Below, piece after piece: positions 22,353 to 33,589 of a DNA stretch of 36,663 bases. Within the stretch, counting starts at the first letter, position 1. Every line of letters starts with the position of its first letter. This stretch comes from Acanthaster planci (taxonomy: Eukaryota > Echinodermata > Asteroidea > Valvatida > Acanthasteridae). Below the pieces are notes generated by a model. It was not told the origin of the DNA, did no database searches, and was given only the letters and a program-made list of their open reading frames with translations. The stretch is taken from positions 2,464,714 through 2,501,376 of the forward strand of contig NW_019091367.1 in the NCBI RefSeq assembly GCF_001949145.1, given 5' to 3'. The translations under genes were made by a program, and so were the position numbers.

Positions 22353-25300
22353 ATGCTTTATTTAGAGGATTATTTAGAGAGTAAGTATGGATTTGTGCCA
22401 CTTTATCACTGCAAGTGAAACCAGGGGCCTGTTCTGTAGTAGTAGTATTCCACTAGAAGTCCATTAATGTGATTTCTCTGACTTTCTTTTTGCCAGTGAT
22501 CGAGCAACTTCCAATGGACTTAAGAGAGCGGTTCACAGAAATGCGCGAGATGGACCTCCAAGTACAAAGTATGTCCGTTAAATGGTCCTCTTCTTCCAAA
22601 TGCGACTTTTTAAAATTTCTTTATGAGACAAGATTACGTGATTAATATCCTTTCTTTCCATTTAGATGCAATGGACAACCTGGAAGAACGACAAAACAAG
22701 TTTTTTGAGGCTGCAAAGAAAACAAATTCAGGAAAGCCAGAGTTGAAGAATTATGAAGCCATCAGGAAGGTGAGTAAAGAGGGCGCCCTTTGCATTAGCT
22801 TATAGTCTAGTTCCTGCAAAGGCCAAGTGTACATCAATTAGATTCTATATTGTAAATATTGGACTTCCAGTTTATTTTTTCACTTTTGATCCAGTTCTTG
22901 CCATCACAGAAATTAGAAAACCAACAAGCAAAAAAGAAAAAGTTGCCATTAGTTTTTCTGTGTTTTAAAAGTCTTGAAACTGTTCTGAGTGTTATTTTAC
23001 TCAGCCTGGTCTAAGTAAGTATAATAAAGGGATATTAAGGGGTGCTGTGTACTTACTCATTTTACTAATTGGAAATTGTGATTAAAATTTGTGTTTTTTG
23101 CATGATGTGTCTCCTCTCTTCAAATTCCAATTTCAATTTTTTTTGAAATTCTAAGTAAGAATTGTATTCATTGAAATAAGGCCCGATTATGAATAAAGGT
23201 TTAAATGAAAGGGTGAAATTTAAGCATTTCAGTCCAAAATTCGCACATGTTTTGTGTACAAAATAATCACAATTTACTCTGCATTATGCATGTACATTTT
23301 GTTTCCTCAAAACATCCCCTGCTTCAAATAAGTTTTTCTCTCCTTCAGTGGCGTAGCCAGGATTTTACTAGTGGGGGGAGGGGGCACAAGGTAGACACCA
23401 GCGTCTTATGGGGGGCACCAGCTTTCAGTGGGTTGGTTTTTTGTGGGGCAAGTTTTTGTTAGCCTTGTTCAATATCCATTCATCCACTTGTTATGGGGGG
23501 GGGGGAAGGGACCTGGGGGAAATGGAAATTTGTGGGGACATGTGCCCCCCCATGACTGTGACACTACTTTCCTTTCAAGCCTGATAGAATCCAATCTTAC
23601 ATATCTATCAAAATGTGTCTTATGACTTCATCTCCAAGATCATCTCAAAACAAAAACAGAAAAAAGTGTCTCAGAAAGTAGTATCCCACCTACTTATATT
23701 TTTTACAATTCTAAAAAATGTACTGTTGCCAATAACCTTCTGAAATGCCGAAATAGATATTATCTCAGCACTTGAAAGGTGTGACTGTTCATTGTGTGTC
23801 AGTGCATTACAAACTTGCAACACTGGGACATCCAAAGCTGTGATACAGATTACCATGGAAATGCCTAGAAAATGGTTTATTGTTTTATTGCATACAATAC
23901 ATGTATTAATTGATGGCTATCATAAATCAGAAAGATAACATGGAGAATAATCCAAAGATTTAAAATTGGAAGTGACCAAAACAAGGATTTTAGAATTTTT
24001 TTTGGTCACCACTCATGATCCAAAAAGGCAACTGCAGTTTCAAACGAAAAAAAGTCTTTTATTTTATTACATAAAATGACGCAAATAGGCACTTCCTTCT
24101 GCTGCTTTGTAATATTAATTAAGGTTCTCCCCTTTTTCTACATTTGCTTCCAGGATTATTACAAAGTCTTGGAGGACTGTGATGAGAAAGTTCAGTTGGC
24201 GAACCAAGTTTATGATTTGGTAAAGTAGAAAGCCCACTAGGAATATTGCATTTCTTGTATCTGTAACGCTTGACATGTCCTTAGTGTATATCTTGTGTAG
24301 AAACTTCGGCTACCATTTCTGATGGACGGCCAAGGTTGGCGGGAGTTCTTTCTTGGGTGGCCAAAGATTTTACTTTCAAATGCACATGTGCCACGTAAGC
24401 ATTAAGAAGTATTTTGTGTGCTGATAAAATAGTGCGCTACTGCATCTGACTGTGGATCTATGGGTGTGATGATTACACAAGTGCATTATTAGACTAAAAA
24501 GACTGATTGTAACACCTTCAACAGATTTTTCCAAGAGATGGAACGGAACCCAAACCAAAAATGGACTTTTATTAATCCTAATGCTTTCCAGCTCCGTTTT
24601 ATGTAGAAACAACAATGCAAATCATATGGATTGGCGGGATTTCTTATCTTTGCTGGGGTCGTTATCTGGGTTAAAATGCTTGCCAAAGGAATCACAAAGT
24701 TTTCCCAATACATTTACGAGGATGACAAGGAAGATGGCTAACTGAATGCGATGATGAGTAAAATGCAGGTCAATTACCTCAGGATGACATCTTTACACAG
24801 GTGGATCGCTACTTGCGGAAACTAGACCAGGAACTGAATAAGTTTAAAATGGAACTGGAAGCAGACAATGCTGGTATCACTGAAGTCCTAGAAAGAAGTA
24901 AGGCTAAAGAAATTGATATTCTGGCAATCTGTTTCTGATAATGACTGCTTCGAGAGAGTTTGTGGCAGTTTCATGTAAAAGTGGAAACAAGGTCACAGTA
25001 CATGCACTGACCTCCATCAAATTGTAATTCACAAAGAAAAGAAGTGTTCCATAATACCAACATTGGAATTCAAAACAATAGTGCTGCTTATTTCCACTGG
25101 CTTTTTCCCCCCAAAAAATCCCCTTCTTTTTAAGAATTACAAGTAAGTTATAAGATCAACAACAGTGTGATTACTTTCCGCTTTCCCACGGGAGTGCCCT
25201 CTAGTTTTATGTTCTTTGTTTCAATCTTCAGCGTACCTTAAACTCTAGGTATCTGGTGCAATTAAATAGGGCAGAAGCACAGTAAAGTTACTTGTAGCAG

Positions 25301-28300
25301 CACCTCTTATCGGTTGACCTCAACTCTATCCAACTTAACCATGTCTTCTTAACGTGGGCTTTATGTGTGCGATTGTTGCAGGGTCATTAGAGCTGGACAT
25401 TCCACAGAAGCAACTCCAGGCACCGACGAGGGGAGAAAGTAAGTTGGAGTAGCTTTGGGGCCTCGTGCTTTAGTTCTAGGAGTAAGAAATCAGCCCGTTC
25501 GAATAGCCCACAAACTGATTGTGATTGCATTCGCGTGCATCAACAGGAAATTCTGCATCAGGATTAAAAAATGGGCTGTAATGCATACAGAATCACAAAT
25601 GTCATCAGTGTAATGGAAGTGAGAGTTCTTATTTTAAAAGTAAGCGGCAAATTCTTGACACTGAACAGTACCGTCTTCTGCAGTATGTTTTATTCCTCAA
25701 TCTGGAATACTAAATTGGCATACTGTGTCACTGCAAACAGTCGCCATGAAGTGTGATTTTAATAGATCTGTAATAGATCCTAATAGATCTCAATCCTCCT
25801 GGGGTGTTTTGGTGAAAGTCAGTGAAAATTACGGATGGTTGATAGTCTTCAAGATTCGAGGGATGGGATTATTTAGCATGTATCAGTAACTTCATTGATT
25901 AGACAGCGACTGATTGTGCAGATGTCCACAGCTTGAGAGGTTTAACCCTCAGTGTTCTTTCTCAAACCCTCCCCGTGCAGAGAGGAAGAACCACATGGAG
26001 AATCACACAGACAAGAAGACCCTCTCCGAGAAGAAGCTTCTGTCCAGCCTCCCCGTGGACGTCTCCCAGGAGATGCTGAGCTTCCGCACCAGCAGCCTGA
26101 CGACCAAGGCCGCCTCCTCCCTAATGGAGGGCCGGGAGTCTGGGGCTTCCCAGCCCGCCTTGTCCTACAACCTGGGCCACGTGGGTGCTGGCAGTAACGC
26201 CATAGCGCTAGCAGCTGCCCAGGCTGTCTCCAACACTCTACAGGTGTGGGGGGTTAACCAGTTTGGCAACAGTTTACTTGGAAAGATGGTGTTTTTAAAT
26301 CATAGTTATTCATCAGGTTTTTGGGGTTGATTTTGGTTGTCAATTTACTCTCAGTTGTGTAGCTGATGTACCCCTTTACCCCTTGTTCTATGAAGAAGGC
26401 CTTGGAAGTCCAGCTTTTAGAAGTCTCGTTTCTTGGGGCAGTGCAAAAGATTTGTCAACTGAATCTCGCATATGTTCTGTTAGATGCAACAGGGTAGGCG
26501 AACGGCCAGCCTGAAGGCCAGTTACGAGGCGCTAAAGTCGGGGGGCTTCAGTGGACTGGGAGCAGTGGGCAGAGACATCAGCCAGTCAGCATCGTCAAGC
26601 ACGTCAGCGGCCACCTCCACGACCCTCACCAGCACGGAGAGCAGCAGGCACAGAGGTAGAAGGTCAGTGAACCTTGGAGACAAGCAACAGTTGGGAGCAG
26701 GACCAGTGTGCTTGTGTACTGATGATGTCACGGTTTCTTTACTTGTACGCTGGCCTATTGAGTTTCGACTCTGGTTTCTCCTGCCGACTTGAGCAGGAAA
26801 ATGTACACAGAGATGAAGTGTAACGTCATCAGTACATGGGCCACTTTGTTCTTGATTTGGGGGTTGCGCTTGCCTCACTATTGATGGAGGTAACCCCACC
26901 TGCATCTTTGGATCTGATTGGTGGGATGAATTCTTCTTTTCTTCTGCCGTCTGCTGTTGATTTTATCTTCAATTTAGACTTTAGATCCGGAAAATTGTTT
27001 CGTTGATTGAGTGGGCAACCTGGTCAATATCTTGGTCTACTTTTAGTTTAGGGTGAGCTTAAGAGAAAAATGTTTATAAGTATGCTTTACAAAGATTTGT
27101 TCACAGAGGTTTAGGCAGTTCGCAATTGAAGAGGCCTTTGAGAGTAAAAACTGTATGACAAGTTTGTAACAGTATGGAAAGGCGGGATGTCCTTTAAGTA
27201 CATGGGGGAACAAATGTTCCAAAGGAATGAAATTTAAATTTGACATCATTCGGTGCATTCCTAGATACATTTGCTGCTTTCCCATGTTAATGTAAAATGT
27301 AAACCAGGTAGTAAATATGCTGTTAACTCTTTCAAAGGGAAAGTAATGGGGTTATACTTTGCTCAGTTTGTTCAAAACTCCTCCAAAAACCTCCAGGTGA
27401 ATTCTGAACGATCTGGGTGAGAGTTCATGAGGTTTTAGCGGTTATCATTTAGTTTTTGTAATCCTGTTCTTGTCCAGTAGGACAAACTCCAGGGCCTCCA
27501 CGCCTAGTGTCACAAATGTCCAGTCGCAGGCTCCGACGACAACCTCGACGCAGCCCCTGGCGGACCTGCTGACAGACAGCATCCTGGACGACTCTAACCC
27601 GCAGACCGCCGACTGGACCTACGACCCCAATGAGCCCCGCTACTGCCTGTGCAATCAGGTGTCGTACGGCGAGATGGTCGGGTGTGACAATGCCAACGTG
27701 AGTATGCCGATGTTCTATGACGAAATGGTCTGTCTTATAGCTGTAACTGATTGAGGGAGTGCTCCCGTCAAAATGTGACCCACTCTGTGAAAATAAGTCA
27801 AAAATCACCAGAGCCACTTCCTGAGTTGAACTTCTATTGGAATGAGCAAAGTGACGTCTTTGTGTTGATTTGTATCTCAGTTTAGGTATCCTAATAAAAA
27901 TTGACACTATGAGGGGGAACAATGTACCGGAGACATTGGCTTTAAACGCATGGCTGAGGTGACCGAAATCGGACAAAAGGAACAGGGCCTTTGTAACAAA
28001 AGACCAAGCTGCTGGGAATTGCCCAAAACTTTTAGCACAGAGGTAATCCGTCATTGTTTTGAAGCAGTAAACCATTGTTTGGGGCATTCATCCCCCGCGG
28101 ATTATCAGCGGGGACAAAAGTGTTCCAGCACTCCTGTGTGAGCGAATCAGTACCACCGCCGCGCTAATTTGGCTTCATTTGAAAAGACACCACTGCCATT
28201 CAGCAACGCACTGGGCCAATTTCGGGAACAAAGGAAATTACGCTTCATCGCACAATTTTGGGCTCTCCTTACTGGGTGGCAGGCTTGGCTGCAATACCCC

Positions 28301-29153
28301 AGTGCCAGTGGAGGCTGCCTGTCAGATTAGAGTAGCCACCAGACAGTCATTCGTGTGGGTGTAAGCGTCCGGTAATTGAAGTTATGAATTTTTGGAACAA
28401 TTTACAATTTTGAAAACGGAAAATCATGAAAAATGGCCCAGCGACTTGTCCTGAATGTGCAAACTCCACCCGGCAGGAAGTGGTTAAGGTTAACATACAC
28501 GCTGTGTGCCTTTGGCCGTCTGCACGAGGGAAATGTAGAGGGTCCCGAGAGTACAGCCAAAAATGTCTGTTTGTGACCACATCCCAGAAAATGTGTTTGA
28601 AAGCGATTTCATTTTTCAGTAATTTTGTGTAAACTGAAATTAGAGCAAACTGAGCTCTGCGGTTTGATGCATCAGTCAGTGTGGCAGTGTGTTGAAAGAG
28701 GACATTTCCCCTATGGAAATCATGGTATGTTGGTGGCTGAGCCACAGGATGTGTGCGGTTCAAGATTTCTCTTTAAGGCCAGAAGCTTGAAAGTGACTCT
28801 AGTGATTTTCAACTCATTTTCTTAGGTGTGGACATAATTTAAGATTTTAGTAAATTATAAAATGTCACAAACTCTTATCTTTGCGTATTAGAACATGTCA
28901 GTGTTTACAAGTGCTGATATGGTAAACCCTCTTACCATTTCAAAGAGACGATTTGGGGACTTGTTTTCATCTGGCAAATACACTCGGCCTTTTCAAGTCT
29001 ATTCTCTTTTGTTCTTTCCTACAGTGTCCCATCGAGTGGTTCCACTACGGCTGCGTGGGCATCACCAACCCCCCTAAGGGCAAATGGTACTGCCCGCAGT
29101 GCACGGTGGCCATGAAGCGTCGCGAGAAGAAGGACTCCAGCAACAAGAAATGA
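22353..29153 (+). CDS. ING3: Inhibitor of growth protein 3 (complete, 10 coding exons)
   Basis: Coding exons: 22353-22380, 22497-22568, 22666-22769, 24154-24219, 24801-24897, 25382-25438, 25981-26243, 26484-26662, 27481-27697 and 29025-29153 (TGA). They total 1212 nt, or 403 aa; human ING3 is 418. All junctions are GT-AG and in phase. The N-terminus [18 protein letters not shown], then [20 protein letters not shown] and [15 protein letters not shown] (to about residue 122), match the ING domain that docks on the NuA4/TIP60 acetyltransferase. The middle is Ser/Thr-rich with a K-R-K start in exon 7 and the conserved [14 protein letters not shown]. The C-terminal PHD finger (about 343-392) has all C4-H-C3 ligands: Y-C-L-C, V-G-C, N-C, F-H-Y-G-C, W-Y-C, Q-C. 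Tyr343 and Trp366 fit the cage reading histone H3 trimethyl-Lys4. The protein ends in a basic Lys-rich tail. It acts in nuclear chromatin. The start was chosen by exact family match. Confidence 0.97.
23346..23566. mobile_element. hAT-like MITE in ING3 intron 3
   Basis: It starts CAGTGGCGTAGCCAGG and ends in a partly matching inverted copy (CATGACTGTGACACTA). The flanks CTCTCCTT and CTTTCCTT agree at 7 of 8 bases, as for an old hAT duplication. The interior is G-rich (runs of 7-9 G) and non-coding. Confidence 0.6.
27475..27480 (+). promoter_or_regulatory. NAGNAG tandem acceptor at ING3 exon 9
   Basis: CAGTAG gives two in-frame acceptors three bases apart. The first adds a Ser codon (R-S-R-T-N-S) and the second gives R-R-T-N-S. 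Both keep the frame after the phase-2 donor at 26662. Confidence 0.55.
27925..28495 (+). repeat. Dispersed repeat copy 2 (unclassified)
   Basis: Same-orientation partner of 1009-1540, sharing GTAACAAAAGACCA, CGGGGACAAAAG, CAGACAGTCATTCGTG and GTGTGGGTGTAAGCGTCC in order. It lies in ING3 intron 9 and is non-coding. It contains about 40 extra bases near 28270-28310 relative to copy 1. Confidence 0.75.
29025..29153 (+). CDS. ING3: ING3 exon 10: second half of PHD finger
   Basis: The acceptor CTTTCCTACAG is followed by TGT CCC ATC GAG TGG. It encodes [26 protein letters not shown] and a Lys/Arg tail to TGA at 29151-29153. The exon 9/10 boundary splits the PHD finger exactly before its fourth Cys. 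Confidence 0.97.
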   Translation, partial: CPIEWFHYGCVGITNPPKGKWYCPQCTVAMKRREKKDSSNKK

Positions 29154-29825
29154 GAAAAGTTCAGTGCAATAGTTACAGCTTCCCGACATTGGTCATCGCC
29201 ATTCAGCCTGAAATCCTTGCTGTTTTGGAAGTTGGTTCTAAATGTGAAGAAGACAGACTCTTCCAAAAGTGTGTCCCTGCAGCCGCGTCTGCTGTTTAAG
29301 GTCGCAATAGAACAGCCAGTGTGACGGAGCCTTACTTTACAAAGCTGGAAGACTCGGGCAATGCTCTCCGACAGCTTTTCTTGACTGGGCATATTAAAGC
29401 AGTGTGTGACACATTGCAGGAGGTTGTGCATGTGTGCTCAGCAATGTGGTTGTTTTTCCAGCGAAAATGATCTGCGGTTACATAGTATGAAATTGGAGTC
29501 AAGAACAGGTTCTCTTTCTCCTGTGAACAGTCTTTCTTGTGAATAACGGATTTTCCCCCAAGAAACTTGCTAACAATTAATAGAATCACTGATCTTGCTT
29601 AACATGTATGTTGGTGTTTTTTTTGAGAAAGAAATAGTCAAAAAGTAACAAAGAAGATTGCCTTTGGAACCCCCCCTCAAAAATCTGTTCACAACCTGCT
29701 TTCCTAAACAATGGATATGTGACTGTTTATGAATCACTGAGAAACAACATATTTTAAAATCTTAAAGTCTCTCTGGTATTCATCTTCTTGAAGGGGTCAA
29801 GAAATAAAGGCATACAAACTTATTC
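29154..29825 (+). other. ING3: ING3 3' UTR
   Basis: Non-coding sequence from the stop to just past AATAAA at 29803-29808. A GT-rich stretch near 29838-29862 fits the downstream cleavage element. Confidence 0.65.
29803..29808 (+). terminator. Poly(A) signal of ING3
   Basis: Canonical AATAAA, about 650 nt after the ING3 stop, followed about 35-55 nt later by TTTTTGTTTGTCC and GTGTG. Confidence 0.65.
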
Positions 29826-31066
29826 AAATTATGTTCAGACTTTTTGTTTGTCCAGCTGTGTGACGTGGCTTGCTTATAAACCCAAATCTACACATAAATT
29901 GAAGAGTGCTCAGTCTGTAGTGATATGCAATATCTGAAAGCTAATATCTGTGGTACTGAATGCTCAAATGTTTACACTAAGTTCCAAGTCCCAATACTGA
30001 TTTGAGGAAATGTATACTAAGCATTACATAATTGTTGTCTTATGGCCAGTTCATGCATGGTGTAAAAGTAAACGCGAGTAAGATTTTGTGACCGATTAAA
30101 TCTACGCTGCGAGTTTGCCTAACTTGAACACTTTTCAACTCGAGTGAGTTTGGCTGCAAATATTTTGTGATGTCAAGTTTGCTGTGCTCTCGCGTTCATC
30201 GGAAGTATGAACTGGTCTTTATCCTGTCTATGCCAAGTTCAAAAACATTTAGATATGCTGATCCACAAGTTGATTTGTTCTAGACCCATCTTCTCAAAGT
30301 AAAAGTGATCAGTCTTTTTATTTCTGTTTCTTTCAATGTATGATTTTATTCTTTGGTAATGAGAAATACTGAACGAGCTGTAACAGGTGCCGTTCACAGA
30401 AGTACTAATATGGCTAAATAAGAGCTTGTCAATGAATGTTGTGGCCTATGTTATTAATAGATTGACTACATTTTTAAAAGTTGGTTGTGGAAACTATACA
30501 AGGACGGGAGCCTTTGGATGAGTTTATAAAGTTTGTAAGACAGAGAACAACAAATTACGGTTTTCCTTATCTGAGTACCACAATTTTGAGGGAAGTTTGA
30601 ATAAACAGGGAGCTCAGCTAATGAATTCAAGTTACCATTTGGGGAGTTTTCAAGTAGCAGCGCCATTGAACACCTCCCCCCCCCAACTTACTGATATCCA
30701 CTGTACTGTACTCCGCCATCCAACTCCCCCTCCCCGTACGGATACCCACTTATGGTACAAGGAGAAAAGAATGATGATGAAAGTTGATTATCATGTTAAA
30801 TCTATATAATGTTCCTGGAGAGGCTTTTTGGTTTTTTTGTGTTTGTTTGTTCGTTTTTTTTTAGTCTGTGGGTTTACCGAAGATCGTATTGCGCCGCGAA
30901 TCTGCGCATCTTTGGGGTTTACATAGGTTTTGAATTTTAACCTTACCGATGAGGGCGCTATTCATGACGCATGGTCTCTACTCCATTTTTAACGCTAAAT
31001 TATTATTGTTGAGGTCACGCACGACCATTGATTGGGGTGTCAAGAACTTTCACCGGTTTTTTCATC
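29826..31066. other. Intergenic region between ING3 and the right-hand gene
   Basis: Apart from the MITE at 30044-30217, a poly-C run near 30680 and T-rich tracts near 30830-30862, I see no gene. The last 200 bases, with CpGs near 30880-30910, may hold the promoter of the next gene. Confidence 0.5.
30044..30217. mobile_element. Small MITE with CCAGTTCAT termini
   Basis: GGCCAGTTCATGC at the left pairs with GTATGAACTGGTC at the right. AACGCGAG recurs about 25-30 bases inside each end in inverted form. 174 bp between ING3 and the next gene. No clear target duplication, so the family is open. Confidence 0.55.
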
Positions 31067-31273
31067 ATGAGTTCTCGAAAAGGTATCTTCTTTTGTAAGA
31101 TAATTTTCTCAAACTGGACGTCACTTATTTAGTGATGATACTGCTGATTTCGTTCTTGGTCCTCTTGTTTTCGCAGTGATGGCCATCCAGGCGAGGAAGA
31201 AACGAAAGCCGCCCAAGAATCGGCAGAAACATGACGGCGGACCTAAAAAGAGCGGATCGGCGGCCATGTCAAA
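31067..31273 (+). CDS. First two coding exons of an unrecognised gene with basic N-terminus
   Basis: Exon 1 (31067-31082) encodes M-S-S-R-K plus one base and ends at GTATCT. Exon 2 (31177-31273) follows a CTTGTTTTCGCAG acceptor, joins in phase, and encodes VMAIQARKKRKPPKNRQKH, then a Gly/Lys/Ser stretch ending S-A-A-M-S plus two bases before GTGCGT. The result is 37 residues rich in Lys and Arg, like a nuclear localisation region. No downstream exon is visible to 36663, so a first large intron over 5 kb is implied. The R-K-K-R-K-P run loosely recalls the N-terminus of aryl hydrocarbon receptor proteins before their bHLH, but that domain is not in the window and I do not assign it. Starting directly at the inner M-A-I-Q is possible if exon 1 is wrong. 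Confidence 0.45.
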
Positions 31274-32442
31274 GTGCGTACCGTTGTGTCATTCTTTCTC
31301 GCGTGTTGTGTGTGTGTGTGTAGTCTGCATACCAACATTGATGTTGCCAGGGAAAAAAATGTTGCATCCTGACTCCACTTTTCTCATATCATCTCAATAA
31401 AAGTCAGTCATTACAGAAATGCTGGAAAGACACGAATTCTGGATTGAGAAACATTTACCGGTGTTGTTTGGAAATAGTTTGAAAATTCTCTTCACTCCCC
31501 ATAGACTTTGTACACAACTGCCGAAGTGGAGTCATCATGCAACATTTTTTCCGTTGCGAGGTCTGGCAAAGAAGAAAAAATTGTACTTGAGAATTTGGGA
31601 ATACAGGCCATTTGCCTCATGTTGGGCCAGGCCTGTATTTACATGAATGTGCAAAACTAATTGTCCGTGTGTTTGATCATCATCATGGTCATAATATTGT
31701 TCCATCATTTCTTTTTTCATCGCTTAAAAGATGGGCATAGGAAAGGCAAAAGAAGTTGAAAAGAAATTGAACGAATTAAATAAAAGAGCAGCATTGCCAC
31801 CATAAAAGGCATTTCACGTGAAATGTTTTTGTAAATTTTTTTGGTTGGAATGACATCACGCTGTGTCTCTTTCTGCCACTCTCTACATCCTGACGTGTTG
31901 CGTGCCATCGGCGTTTGTTATGACCATATGGAAACCAGGCTTTCCACCCTTCCGAACTCTGCAGTATTTGTATGCAGTAAACAGTACATGTAAATAGCCA
32001 ATTGGAGAAGAAGGCTCTGGGTACCAGTTCATGTGTGTTTATTGTATATACTTCGTGTTAACTCGCCTCACTGCCCATGTGGTTCTGGGAAGGTGTACAA
32101 ATACATGGAGTACAGATGTTGCAAAGCATTGCTGGTTGCTTATGGAAGTGCTAACCCAATTCACCTTAGTTGAAGAGGCTTAAAGAAATTCCATCCAATC
32201 CTGAAAAAATTAGCCCAATCCAGTGCTCTGTAAGGATGGTAGGGATGACTGCGATATCTACTCGCTTGTGGTCACTGTGGTCACCCACAGTCCTCTGAGG
32301 ATGCTTGGGCCTACTGCAGGAAGCTTAAGTTTTCAGCTTAGATTAATGTGGGATTCTGTTTCCTTCCAACTTAGTTCTGCTTGAGTCCACAGTACTTACC
32401 AGGTGGCAATTATAACAGCCAATGAAAACAAACCTACTATAT

Positions 32443-32480
32443 ACATGTACATGTACATGTATGGCACATGTACATGTATG
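32443..32480. repeat. (TACATG)n simple repeat
   Basis: Two blocks of TACATG units separated by TATGGC. The unit is nearly self-complementary, so the strand is arbitrary. Many shorter clusters of the same unit follow to the right edge. Confidence 0.75.
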
Positions 32481-32732
32481 CTCACAATGAAAGGAATGGT
32501 ATTTCTTGTTGATGTGCTACATGTCAGCACCGAGAACTGCCACTCATACATTGTACATGTACTGTGCATGTAAAAATATCAACAAGGTGAGGGGGTGAGA
32601 TTTGTCTTTTTTTTCTGGATTGCAGGATTTTTTCTTCAGGATTTTCCTTGTTTCAGGATTTTTCAAGCAATCTCTTTCAAAGTCCGGAAAATCCTGGTTG
32701 ACCATTGTGGTGGTTTTACATACATGTATATG

Positions 32733-32929
32733 GGTCATTCCATGAGGTTGGGGCACAATTTGTGATGATGTCCTTGTTACAAATAACACACACCTCTGTA
32801 TTCAGCCTTACAAGATGTATAACAATGTCAATTTGGAGTCCACATGCAGGGAAATAGCTGTCTATTTTTACGGAACCCACGTAATAGTGGACATTGTCAC
32901 AAATTATGCCCCAACCTCATGGAATGACC
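32733..32929. mobile_element. MITE with about 45-bp terminal inverted repeats
   Basis: GGTCATTCCATGAGGTTGGG at the left is matched by its reverse complement at the right, ending GGAATGACC. The pairing runs about 45 bases inward with few mismatches. The centre is only about 110 bases. Flanks contain TATA on both sides (ATGTATAT and TGTATATA), a possible duplication. Non-coding. Confidence 0.75.
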
Positions 32930-33480
32930 TGTATATAAAAGTTGACATCGAGCATATTCAAGAAATGGTATTTAAATGGTGCTTTTAGGCAAACACTGCA
33001 GTGGGGCCCCTCAAGCTCTCTGCCAGTTATTTTGGGGGTATTTCATTGTCCTCCAATCTCACCTGTGCTACATATCGGTATTGGTACATGTACCTGTACA
33101 TATCATGTGTATCCAAACTGAGTCATCTCCATCTGTGCCAAATGACGTTTCTCAAAAATCAGTCTTCACTGTCGTCAGAGGGCATGTTGACTTTGTTGCT
33201 GCAGTTCAACATTCCATTTGATTTGATTCCATTTGAACAGAAAGAGTTTCATACTCGGACATCACTTGACACCCCGCGCACAAACACCATGTGAGACTGT
33301 TGTGAATATTCAGTTTTTTTCGGACTAAATGTTCTGACGCTTTCCCTGCTGAATTTGACTTTTGAGGACGCGTTCTTGTTTTCTGATGGCCGATATACCA
33401 ATGTGGGGAAAAATAAGTGATACCTACATGCATATACAGCTGTACGGGACTCGCTTAGGTGTAGCTACAGGGGAGCGGGC

Positions 33481-33589
33481 TAGGGATGCAAAGGGGAGGA
33501 GGGTAGGGATGCAAAGGGGAGGAGGGTAGGGATGCAAAGGGGAGGAGGGTAGGGATGCAAAGGGGAGGAGGGTAGGGATGCAAAGGGGA
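33481..33589 (+). repeat. 23-bp G-rich minisatellite, 4.7 copies
   Basis: The unit TAGGGATGCAAAGGGGAGG plus AGGG starts at 33481, 33504, 33527, 33550 and 33573 with no change between copies; the last copy is cut after 17 bases. Each unit has several G-runs, so the plus strand could form G-quadruplexes. Confidence 0.95.

Noticed and set aside
26655-26662. ING3 exon 8 ending at 26655 (GTAGAA donor)
   Set aside because: That donor leaves phase 1, which does not fit the exon 9 frame leading into the PHD finger; the GTCAGT donor after 26662 gives phase 2 and fits.
26522-26905. 127-codon minus-strand frame
   Set aside because: Antisense shadow of the Ser/Thr-rich ING3 exon 8.
27449-28087. 212-codon minus-strand frame
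   Set aside because: It is antisense to ING3 exon 9 and a dispersed repeat; the sense strand has conserved PHD coding.
33481-33589. CRISPR-like array
   Set aside because: The units are directly adjacent with no spacers, and the genome is eukaryotic.
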